From Tetramitus jugosus (lineage: Eukaryota; Heterolobosea; Eutetramitea; Acrasida; Vahlkampfiidae): DNA of 64,000 nucleotides. A program made the position numbers and the translations under genes. Below, piece by piece: positions 1 to 7,940 of this stretch. The stretch covers positions 310,001-374,000 of the forward strand of contig OW569348.1 in NCBI GenBank assembly GCA_937625935.1, written 5' to 3'. The notes under the pieces were generated by a model, which was not told the origin of the DNA, did not search any database, and saw only the letters and a list, made by a program, of their open reading frames with translations. Every line of letters starts with the position of its first letter. Position 1 is the stretch's first letter.

Positions 1-2
1 AC

Positions 3-119
3 AGAGACAAGTTCGTAAAGACGTTGGACGCCAATTCAGACGGTGTGGTTGAGTATGATGAATTTGCCCAGTTTTTGGACGGATTCAGAGTGTCGCAAAT
101 TAAGCAATCTGTAAAATAA
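3..119 (+). CDS. EF-hand calcium-binding protein, 3' end only
   Basis: Only the last 38 codons are inside the window, read in frame from base 3 to the TAA at 117-119. They contain one complete canonical EF-hand loop, DANSDGVVEYDEF, with acidic or Asn/Ser residues at the calcium-coordinating positions, Gly at position 6 and Glu at position 12, followed by an F-helix (AQFLDGF) and a short basic tail. The protein probably binds calcium through this C-terminal hand. The rest of the protein, including any other EF-hands, lies upstream of the window, so I cannot say whether it is calmodulin-like, a calcineurin-B-like sensor or an enzyme with a calcium-binding tail. Confidence 0.8.
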   Translation, partial: RDKFVKTLDANSDGVVEYDEFAQFLDGFRVSQIKQSVK

Positions 120-208
120 AATGATGACAATGACAATGGCGGATAACATAAATTTTAAAGGTTTTCTTCTTTGATAGCTCGAGTGTTTTCTGCAGTGATC
201 TCTCATTT

Positions 209-1291
209 TTATTTCTGTGTAATCAAAACGTCTGACATGACCAGATTGTGATCTGTGCACTCGTTGGAGTCAACAATCGATGCTTCTTTGACTTCAAGTA
301 GGGTACTGTCGGGCTTATGCCATTGCAGGATATAGTCAATTCGTGTGTTGAAACGGCAGGTCGATAGGTCAAATGCAACCTTAATACCATTGACTGCATT
401 ATTTACATGTGGTGGATATTGATTCTTTTTTTGCATGATGCTCTGTAGAATATCAGTGAACTCCATTTGCCTCAAAGTGTTCATGAGACCGAACTGAGGC
501 GATTCCCATGCGCCCTTGGATCTCACACGGGCCACTTCATACAATTCTTCGTCTGAATAATCTCCTCTTGTCAGTGCATTGAAATCTCCCAAGACAAATA
601 TTTGTTCAATCCCCGAATATGTCATATCTCGCATGTGCAAGCGACGATAACGATCTTTCTGTTCATCAATCACAGTACCAACGATACCTTGCGCACTATG
701 GTTTCCACCACGCGCCCAAAAAGACAATACATCTGCAAATTCCTTCCATTGATTCAATCGATTCTCTTCCTTGATATGATCGAGGTGCGTGCTACAAAAC
801 AGTGCAGTCGGAAGTTGAGTCAACTTGATGCACAATATTGCTCGATGACCAACTGCAATTCTCGATACACAGTTGATCGCATCAGAGATTGGATATCTAG
901 ACAACACAGCATTTCCATACTCCTCATAATCCGCATGTCCAAACACAAAATACTTGAATCCACACGCTTGTGCCAACTGTTCCAGACTACTCGCTTCTCT
1001 GCCATCATCATCATCCTCATCACTGTCATCCTTGTTCTCAAAGGAGTTATCGACCCAGACTTCATTCAATGAGAGAATATCAATCTGCAGAGGATCAATC
1101 ATTGCAATCAGACGTTGAAGGTTTGGTTTCATTCGGGAATCGACCCAGTTATGTACATTTAAAGTGGCAATTCTCAGCGTACTTGGTAAGCAAGGAGTTG
1201 GAAAATTGTCTTGTGAGAGACGTGCTTTTTTTGCAGCTCTTTTGGACGTGAATGAGTTGATCGTATGTATGTTGGGGCGAATGATACGCAT
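209..1291 (-). CDS. Endonuclease/exonuclease/phosphatase (EEP) family protein
   Basis: This 360-residue protein has the motifs of the DNase I/APE1/inositol-phosphatase fold in the right order: TLNVHNW, LNEVW (catalytic Glu), GNAVLSRYPI, THLDH, LGDFNAL (Asp and Asn of the active site), RIDYIL and the C-terminal TDHNLV (Asp-His pair). Such enzymes hydrolyse phosphodiesters with Mg2+; the substrate (nucleic acid, lipid or nucleotide) cannot be read from the sequence. An acidic, low-complexity insert (DDSDEDDDD) follows the catalytic Glu. The frame stays open upstream to a TTG at 1396, but the first ATG is at 1291 and is preferred. The first 45 residues are basic and lack acidic residues almost entirely, so organellar targeting is possible. 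Confidence 0.85.
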   Translation of the reverse strand: MRIIRPNIHTINSFTSKRAAKKARLSQDNFPTPCLPSTLRIATLNVHNWVDSRMKPNLQRLIAMIDPLQIDILSLNEVWVDNSFENKDDSDEDDDDGREASSLEQLAQACGFKYFVFGHADYEEYGNAVLSRYPISDAINCVSRIAVGHRAILCIKLTQLPTALFCSTHLDHIKEENRLNQWKEFADVLSFWARGGNHSAQGIVGTVIDEQKDRYRRLHMRDMTYSGIEQIFVLGDFNALTRGDYSDEELYEVARVRSKGAWESPQFGLMNTLRQMEFTDILQSIMQKKNQYPPHVNNAVNGIKVAFDLSTCRFNTRIDYILQWHKPDSTLLEVKEASIVDSNECTDHNLVMSDVLITQK

Positions 1292-3117
1292 CTCGTTTGT
1301 TCTCCTTGTTTGTTTTGTGTTGTGAACAAAAAAGTAGGAACAATTTTTTTTCGAGAACTTTATAAGTTGCGAGAGAGCCCTATTTGCTTGATTCAAACAA
1401 GGAGATGTAGCATTTTTGTTTTTTAATACAACTCAGTTGCTCTTTATTGGTTCGTCAGCTTTCTTAGTGTTTCAATGCATGTTCTTCCGGGGACGCTCGA
1501 AGAGCGTTACCACTATTTACAGTCTTTCGATTGCTGGTAGAGTGTGTGCATCGTACGGATACAACGACTCTTCACCCAGCTCACAAAACTGCGTGCTTTG
1601 CGATGGACTGGTTCCTGCTACATCCCATATTTAACCAACGAGTCCATTACTTAATCAAGAGCCTCGCTTTCGATGCCCACATCCCACAGAGGTACTCCTT
1701 GCTCGTCGTCCTGCGTGTCGGCCAGAGATACCCGTTCCTGAAATTCACCTTGTCGAATCACAAGTTGACAGTTTTCAGCCAGGAGACCCTACTGGTCAGT
1801 AGCCTTGTGTACAGTTTCGCTAGGCAGCTAAGCAGGCTAATTGGCCTATAATTGTCCAGGTTATTCCAGTCGCCCTTCTTGTACGCTGGTATGATGATGC
1901 TGCGCTTCCATTGGAAGTGATAATACGGAAGAACTGAGAAAGTATCACGGATCGGTTTTGAGTGATGCCATTCGTTCCACTGTGCGAGGTGTATCCTACT
2001 CTCTTTGACTTTTTTGTCTTTGAGGAGACAAAGAACATACGGGGACTGATTTGTTCAGATGTCCTTGCTTTCCACAACCACTTGCTGAATGTTTGTTGCT
2101 AGTTTTTCGTCTCTCTTCATGTATCAACGAGTCCACTTCTTTTAGGGCCATCAACGTTGGTGTCCTTGTTGAACAACTTCTGCTTTCTCATATCTTTCTG
2201 GGAGGTGGTTCCCATTTCGGTTCAATTCCGGTCCCAGAGTAATCGATTAGTCATCACAAACTTTAAGAATCCTGTATTCAGAAAGTTTAACTCGTGAAGC
2301 TTCTGAATTCCTCGAGCCCTCCAAGAAGAGTTCCAAGTAGCTCCTATCAAAGGGATAGGTCATCTTTCAAATGTCGTGACTGGTGTGTTGGATAATATCA
2401 TGTCATTGGTAAAATTGGCTCTTATATGATCCATGGAAGTGATACTGAGTATTGAATTGAAGTATGTTGAATATATCTTGTCAGAGAGCTCTGTGTTGTT
2501 TGATGGAGATACAGTGTCGCCTAGTAGAGTTAAATTTGTGAAACTGTACGCAGCTTCGTTGTCAAAAGGAGTAGTTCCCCTCTAGGAGCAAAGATGCGGA
2601 TGTCCGAAGCCAGCTGGGGAATGTTGAACGGTTCGCAAGTATACCAATATCTCGCACATGGTAAAAGTTGAGGCCAAGGGAAGAGTTCGCACTTAAAGAA
2701 CAAACCTCTCACCATATTGTCCGTCCTATTGAAGGTATGCAGTACTCAGGCAACTAGAAACATTCTTCTTCCAGAAAACCCACGTCAGCAACAAGTCACC
2801 AAACCAAGGATCTCATTTGGCGGCCAACAGTTCCTTCCAAACAGAGTGTGAAAATAGAGCAATTATTTTGTATCTGTCAATTCGCGCCAAAATAAATTTT
2901 TACCGCCAAGATGTATTCAACAAATTCAATCCCGGCGGAAGATAACAAATTATTAATATGTACTTTCAACATCCAAATGAATACTGTGCGTCCAGATCAT
3001 TCGGAATCTCGGGGAGCGGTATGTGTTACCCGAAATAATGTGTTTGCTACCATAAAATGGTAAGGAATTCCCCAACACAAACACAACAACCACCTACACA
3101 TATACCAATAAGAATCA
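1292..3117. other. Gene-poor 1.8 kb region with a retrotransposon relic
   Basis: No intact gene was found between the phosphodiesterase-fold gene and the secreted barrel protein gene. The one recognisable item is a decayed LINE reverse transcriptase at about 1758-2100, minus strand. Bases 2100-3000 show only short open frames and no recognisable motif. The last 100 bases (about 3000-3117) are presumably the promoter and leader of the gene starting at 3118, with the AC-rich leader (CAACCACC...) seen before many genes here. Confidence 0.5.
1758..2100 (-). mobile_element. Non-LTR (LINE) retrotransposon relic, reverse transcriptase fragment
   Basis: Read on the minus strand, about 98 codons from 2052 to a stop at 1758-1760 contain QWKRSIIIPAYKKGD directly followed by WNNLDNYRPISLLS and then KLYTRLL. 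This is the conserved start of LINE-type reverse transcriptase domains, with the KKGD and NYRPISLLS signatures. The adjacent frame upstream holds GTNGI, which resembles the GPDGI motif just before it, so a frameshift separates the two. Downstream the frame stops before any catalytic FADD box, and stops occur in all frames. The element is therefore a short dead fragment. No 5' UTR, endonuclease domain, poly(A) tail or target-site duplication was identified. Confidence 0.8.
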
Positions 3118-3654
3118 ATGAAGTCCATTCTTGTAACATTTGCCATCTTGGCTGCCATTGTTGTCGCCACCTATGCTCATTGTCCCACCTCTTTCCAACC
3201 TCCTCCATGCGTTGCACAAACTTTCCTTTGGATTGAGAGATCTACCGTTAGTAATGGAGACTTCTCCTCTTTTATTCCAGTTACTCCAGCAGGTCCTGGA
3301 CCCATCAGTTTGGGAGAGTTGAATACTTTTAAATCCACATTGTACGACAGTACTGGAACTGTAGTGATTGGAAAATCTCAGGGAATGTGTACTCTTGTCC
3401 GTTTCGTTGATGACATAGAGTTTACTTCTCAGTGTACATTTGGATTGTATGTTGATGGAGTTCCATTGTCATCTATCCAATTGGCAGGTGAATTTACTGA
3501 AAAGAATGTGACTTCAACTGATGTTCAAGCTATTATCGGAGGTACTGGGAGATTTGCAGGAGCTAACGGAGTTGTCATTCAAGAAACTGTTCCTCCAACT
3601 CCTCCTTCTGACATTATTGAGTTCAGATATACGGTTCAATTGTTGACTGGATAA
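3118..3654 (+). CDS. Secreted dirigent/allene-oxide-cyclase-barrel-like protein
   Basis: This is a 178-residue protein with a clear signal peptide (KSILVTFAILAAIVVATYA, cleavage near residue 20). The mature part matches the pattern of the allene oxide cyclase/dirigent beta-barrel family: GELNTFKSTLYD, then FVDDIEFTSQCTF, a strand region ending LAGEF, and the hallmark AIIGGTGRFAGANG. In plants, dirigent proteins direct stereoselective coupling; in protists this fold is found in secreted proteins of mostly unknown role. There is no membrane anchor and the protein ends with the last strand. Four cysteines may form disulfides. The start is the ATG right after an AC-rich leader. The specific ligand or reaction cannot be inferred. 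Confidence 0.75.
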   Translation: MKSILVTFAILAAIVVATYAHCPTSFQPPPCVAQTFLWIERSTVSNGDFSSFIPVTPAGPGPISLGELNTFKSTLYDSTGTVVIGKSQGMCTLVRFVDDIEFTSQCTFGLYVDGVPLSSIQLAGEFTEKNVTSTDVQAIIGGTGRFAGANGVVIQETVPPTPPSDIIEFRYTVQLLTG

Positions 3655-3743
3655 ACTGCAACTGTGCATAAATCTGGTGGTGCTAGTGAAATATTCTTTT
3701 TGAGTACTGATGGATTCAACTGTAACTGTGCATTAATCTGGTG
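3654..3743. repeat. 26-bp imperfect direct repeat after the barrel-protein stop codon
   Basis: The 26 bases at 3654-3679, overlapping the last base of the TAA stop codon, recur at 3718-3743 with two mismatches, a 64-bp offset. It looks like a local tandem duplication of the gene's 3' flank. Confidence 0.7.
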
Positions 3744-4194
3744 AAAGAGATATGCTCCCTGATTGATCTGTATTTCGCAATAACAACCATAATAATTGTG
3801 TATATATCGCTGTCTTTAACAGTCATGAGTGCCACTTTAGGTGCTCTATTCTGTATGAACGTATTGGCTATACCTCTTGTATTATCACTTGTTGCTGTGA
3901 CTATACTGTTGGTAAATCTATCTTTGGGATGTATTGGAAAGGACAAACTAAAATGCACACCACGTAAAGAAAGGTATACATGTCGAGTAGGAAGCCAATT
4001 CACATGCGATAGTCCACAGCCGCATAGAATGATTTGATGCCTCCATTCTTGTGCATGGATCCTTGTAGATGACAAGGTCTTCCTCGTGATTGTCTGTCGC
4101 AAGCAAATCGAGCTTCTTGATGCCATGGTTAGGAATGCGTTGCCAGAATTTTACTCATGGGTTCATTCGTCGATTCAAAATCTCTCTACCTTGA
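3744..4194. other. Region without a supported gene
   Basis: A hydrophobic open frame on the plus strand (about 3828-4037 from its first ATG) could encode two membrane segments (residues like LGALFCMNVLAIPLVLSLVA), but it lacks a recognisable family and is overlapped by an equally long frame on the minus strand. I treat it as non-coding or as a gene remnant. Confidence 0.3.
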
Positions 4195-4722
4195 TCAGTC
4201 AGCACATGGCGCGTTGAAGATGCTTTGACCCGTCTTGCGAAGCTCCAGCCAAGTGTCAACTGTGGCTTGCGAAGTGAATGCATGCACAAACACTTCACAG
4301 CTTGGATTGACCAACTCGACTGGCAATGGCACACGAATCAAGTCTGTCATTTTCATGAATCGCTTGGCGTAGGTGTTGGATCGAGCATTCGAGTTGGTGT
4401 TCTCGAGTGCCAACATCTTCCATGGAGCAGCTGCTTGATGATAGGCAAAGCAAAACAGTTTGTTAACCAGTCTCATGTCCAGCACATTGTGATGCTTGGT
4501 GAACTGGTGGGGCAGAAAGGAGAGGACATTGCTGATCATGTCAAACGTTTGACCACCCACAACGAATCGAGCAACAAACAAGAATTGATTGTCCAGCACA
4601 GAGGGCATCCTCCACAACTCGACCATCTGGCGCCACGCAAAGAAGAAGGACTTGTTGACGAGCCTCAAACCAAGAAAGTCTCCTCTGTCACTCGAACCAA
4701 CAAAGGAAAAGATGACTGACAT
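4195..4722 (-). pseudogene. F-box-like protein fragment
   Basis: From the ATG at 4722 this frame gives 175 residues with two successive copies of an F-box-like pattern: MSVIFSFVGSSDRGDFLGLRLVNKSF and a second one ISNVLSFLPHQF...VLDMRLVNKLF. Both show the leucine-rich helix, the RLVN(K) core and aromatic residues typical of the large amoebal F-box-like families (compare the intact gene at 24874-26667, which has RRISMVNKCLYDMF). Normal members are several hundred residues long, so this looks like a truncated copy. It directly abuts a frameshifted sugar transferase on the same strand, and no promoter-like gap separates them. It may still be transcribed. The longer plus-strand frame over the same bases is a shadow. 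Confidence 0.5.
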
Positions 4723-5652
4723 AACATGAGCATTCACCAAGAAGGACAGTGCCCACCTCGGTCGTTTTGGACTGTAAGCTTGGAAAGACGTGGGTCTTCA
4801 CGACCTGTAAAAGTATTTTGGGCAAAAGTCCCTTGGTTCTCCCTTCAAGGGAGTTTGGTTTAGGTTTTGCAATGCACTCACGATGCTTCTTGGAAAAGGT
4901 GCACATGACACCCTTGAAGAGGAAGACTAGTTGTTCCAGTGACACACTCAGTCGGTTCATGTCTCTTCGATACTGCTCGACACACTGACTCAAGAAGGAA
5001 GGGCCAGTCACTGCCAACGCGCTAAAGTTTTGTTCTTTTGATGGTACCAACGGTTGAAGGTAATGGACAATCGATTGACAATTGTTTGGAAGACTCTGTG
5101 ACCTGGTGTCGCTGCCAAAAAGTAATCGTTGAGTCCAATGCGCTTGGCTTCGTACAGTGGCTGAGTGTGATCATGCCCGCTCAACCAACCATACTTGCAA
5201 TACAGGCACTCGTGCACAAACAATGCTTGACGATTCTCGAGCAGTGAGTAAATCGGCTTGAACAAGGTCATGTCATGATCCATGTAAACACCCCCATAGT
5301 GAAACAGAATAAAGTAACGAACTGCATCAGCCTGTGAAATCTTGTTCTTGTAGTTGTCATAGTAGGGCAAGAACCACGCATAGTGAGTCAAGAGCTCTCG
5401 TGCCATATCAAGGTTACAGTGCACATGAGGCCATCCTTGTTGCTCGCTCAAGAACTCTTTCTTCGATTGGTTCAAGTTTGAACTTGGCTGGCACATGGGG
5501 ACCGGCTCCAAAGTCAAACCAATCTGATGCAACGCTTTGGGGATTGTTTTTGTCTGTTTGGCTTCAGCTGCCATGGCTGACAAATGAATAGGGATGAGCA
5601 ATGATATTGTTTTCTTCCACTTCACAGAAGCCAACAAGTCTCGTCTATTCAC
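4688..5652 (-). pseudogene. DXD-type sugar transferase (GT32/OCH1-like), frameshifted
   Basis: The upstream half (about 5574-5008, minus strand) reads IPKALHQIG, later QADAVRYFILFHYGGVYMDHDM and FNRWYHQKN. These are the hallmarks of the Gly_transf_sug family, whose DXD (here DHD) binds metal and nucleotide sugar. The frame then stops at 5008, but the adjacent frame continues with SALAVTGPSFLSQCVEQY, the usual next motif (..VTGP..F..). The two halves overlap around 5010-5050, so a single-base indel has broken the gene. A preceding hydrophobic stretch (ISLLIPIHLSA) could be the remains of a signal anchor. No ATG begins the full frame; the nearest is at 5574. Either the gene is dead or the assembly contains a one-base error here. 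Confidence 0.65.
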
Positions 5653-5835
5653 ACAACATGTATCGAATCGGTTGGAGACAAGACTACACTGACAACCTTG
5701 GACAGGGACTACAACTGTCGCAGTCGAGAGTTAGTCATGAGCAGTGTCGATGAAAGTAACATAAACGACTCAACGGTCACTCACTGGCTGGAAGAGAAGG
5801 GAGTGGGTTACACCACCAGAGACTCTTTCCAAGGA

Positions 5836-6203
5836 AACAACATGGATGGAGCAACCAGTCGATCGACCTTGAAGCGGTGAAGCAAGCCGTGGGTAAAGAA
5901 ATGACCAAACTTGATCTTCGACTGACCTACCACTCTTGGTCCCACACCATTGAATAAGTGTTGCTTCAAGTGAGTAGCATCATGAGTCTCATTCTATGCA
6001 AACAGCCAATGGCACACAAACCACTGACACTGAAAGAAGAATTGCTCATTTTCAAAACGGCTGCCCTGTTTCATGACACTGGTTTCATTGACAGGTACAA
6101 GAACAATGAAGAGGTAGGTTGCGAAAGGGTACTACTCATGCTCCCTCATCACTTCGTCAGTACAGTGTCAGAACACGTTTCAACAAACTCACATCACAAC
6201 TAG
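5836..6203 (+). pseudogene. HD-domain phosphohydrolase fragment with in-frame stop
   Basis: One continuous frame carries LRLTYHSWSHTIE, then a TAA at about 5955-5957, then VLLQVSSIM... and LIFKTAALFHDTGFIDRYKNNEEVGCE. Together these match the HD superfamily: the first His of the YHxWxHT helix, the HD pair (FHD) and the downstream NEE segment. The stop falls between the first and second metal-binding motifs, in the middle of the domain, so the product would be useless without readthrough. The domain also ends early, at 6203. Upstream frames (5660-5835) hold no clear start. I interpret it as a decayed copy of a nucleotide phosphohydrolase gene. Confidence 0.6.
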
Positions 6204-6269
6204 AGAGGAACAGAAATAGAAGCAAGATGCAACATGTCGAGTGCGAGCCCGGAATAAAATCACATAAGG

Positions 6270-6934
6270 ACAAGTGATATGGAAAACTCCAACATGTTAG
6301 AGGGAAACCGCATGCAACTGGATGCAAGTGAACACTTTGTGATTCGTTTGGTGTACCAATATCCTTTTGGTTCGATTACAAAAAGCCGGAAGGTCAGAAG
6401 AACACGGACGAGGGAAACTGGTCCAACAACATTGTTGATTACGTCATGGATCTTGCTCGAATGTTACCGGGTTACCATAATGGCAGAAAGTACGTAATCA
6501 CAAAGGATGACCAGTGTTATGGTCATTTGAAAACTGCAATTAAGATTACAAACGATGGACATTTCTTCTCACTTTCGACTCAAGCTAACAGACCTTCTAG
6601 TCTGTTCTCTGATTACCTGCACAAATTTTGTCAAAATCAAGGAGATTCATCATATCTAATCTCGAAGAAACTGAAAATGTTTGCAGTGACAATGTATGAT
6701 TGTAATAAATGATATTTACTTATGAATTTCAGTTCCCCTGAGATTGAGGCCAAACTACCAAACGGAAAGTTTGGTAGAAAGAAAACTGATGCACAGAGAT
6801 TTGTTGAATCACACACATGAAGAGACATGTGGGAGGCCTATGAAAACGACTTTTTTTTTCCATACAACATTTGTTGCCCCTTTATTCTATCCACTACAGT
6901 GAGACGTGTTGTCGCTCAGAACCGCAGGTTCTGA
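6270..6934 (+). mobile_element. Probable PiggyBac-like DDE transposase relic
   Basis: A single frame with three internal stops reads RGKPHATGCK, stop, LCDSFGVPISFWFDYKKPEG, then IVDYVMDLARMLPG and RKYVITKDDQCYGHLKTA, then GHFFSLSTQANRPSSLF, then KMFAVTMYDCNK, stop, and ends KLPNGKFGRKKTDAQRFVES. The order (KPxxxG.K...LCDS, a second Asp box near D-D-Q-C-Y, an NRP-like segment, and MYDcnk with a third Asp) fits the catalytic core of DDE_Tnp_1_7 (PiggyBac-type) transposases. That is inference by pattern; I have no alignment. No terminal inverted repeat or TTAA flank was identified with confidence. The internal stops show the copy is dead. Confidence 0.4.
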
Positions 6935-7127
6935 GCTATTGTTCACATCTCTTCGCTACTGAGTCTCTCCAGACTTTATGTAACCGTTTGATGCAAGACC
7001 TCTTCATTGCATTCACCAGCCTTTTAACTTTTGATTCCCTCTTCTTGCGACCGTGCACAACCAGCTCCTTCATCAACACATCCTTCTGGTCATCCTCCTT
7101 TCCCATTAACCCCCTATGAAAACGACT
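6837..7127. repeat. 15-bp direct repeat pair
   Basis: The 15 bases CCTATGAAAACGACT occur exactly at 6837-6851 and again at 7113-7127, 276 bp apart, just upstream of tRNA-Ala. The DNA between shows no supported gene. It could be the footprint of an insertion or a local duplication. Confidence 0.6.
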
Positions 7128-7155
7128 GATTTGATAAGGATATTGTTGATGTGGA

Positions 7156-7228
7156 GGGGGCGTGGCTCAGTTGGTAGAGCGCTTCCTTAGCATGGAAGAG
7201 GTCCTGGGTTCGATTCCCGGCGCCTCCA
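7156..7228 (+). tRNA. tRNA-Ala(AGC)
   Basis: A complete 73-nt cloverleaf can be folded. The acceptor stem pairs GGGGGCG (7156-7162) with CGCCTCC (7221-7227), including the G3:U70 wobble that is the identity element of alanine tRNAs; the discriminator is A7228. The anticodon loop is TTAGCAT with anticodon AGC at 7189-7191. The TTCGATT T-loop is canonical, and internal A-box (TGGCTCAGTTGG) and B-box (GGTTCGATTCC) promoters are present. There is no intron and CCA is not encoded. TTTT at 7232-7235 is the likely Pol III terminator. Confidence 0.98.
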
Positions 7229-7940
7229 CGATTTTCGATCATCGATGCCTTTTTTGTTCGGGTGCCCAGTTTTTATGGCAGTTTACATAGCCCTTGCGAC
7301 AAGTTGTCTGTGTCGGATGAATGTCAATGATATGTTTTCAGTATTGAGGGAAGAGATAAGGCTGAAAGAAAGAAACCGAATAAATGAACCAAAAAGTTAT
7401 TGTAGTCAGTTTAGTATCTGGACGCTTATTGTTTCTCAGATGATAGTGGTTTTTTGAATCAATCATTCCGTAAGGCAATAGGTCGCTCAAGACGCCCCCC
7501 TCTCATGAGCAATTGAATTTAACTCTGAAGTAGATGAGACAAAGAGCAACATGCCATGCATACATTCAAGCAACCCAGCAGATATTGTTCAACCATTTTG
7601 AACAAGATGATAGCCATCATAATCGACAGCTCAGCCTCAACCAAACTCTCATCCTATTGCTCACGGATGGAACTTCAACTGTTGTGATGAATGCTTGGTG
7701 ATTACACGGGATGGTTTAGTATGAATCTCTTCTGGAGAGTTCAGCAATTTGTCAATGAATTTTGTCAACCGCTACCATCAGCTCGTCGTATGCACTTATT
7801 CAGAGAGAAAGTAGAGTTAAGTAATATGAACACTATTAATTTCATACCGATCTTAAAACAACAAACCCATAGATATAGTTACTCAACTGCGTTTAAAAAT
7901 TCAACAGTTCTCAAGTTCTTTTATGTTTATTCTGTTCAAA
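7229..7940. other. 712-bp region without a supported gene
   Basis: Between tRNA-Ala and the stop of the SbcD-SbcC gene only short open frames appear, none with a recognisable motif. The first few bases hold the tRNA's TTTT terminator; the last part is presumably the 3' UTR of the convergent gene. Confidence 0.5.

Noticed and set aside
4225-4719. Plus-strand open frame of 164 codons
   Set aside because: It is antisense to the F-box fragment, has no recognisable motif, and begins without a good start; a shadow of the minus-strand coding bias.
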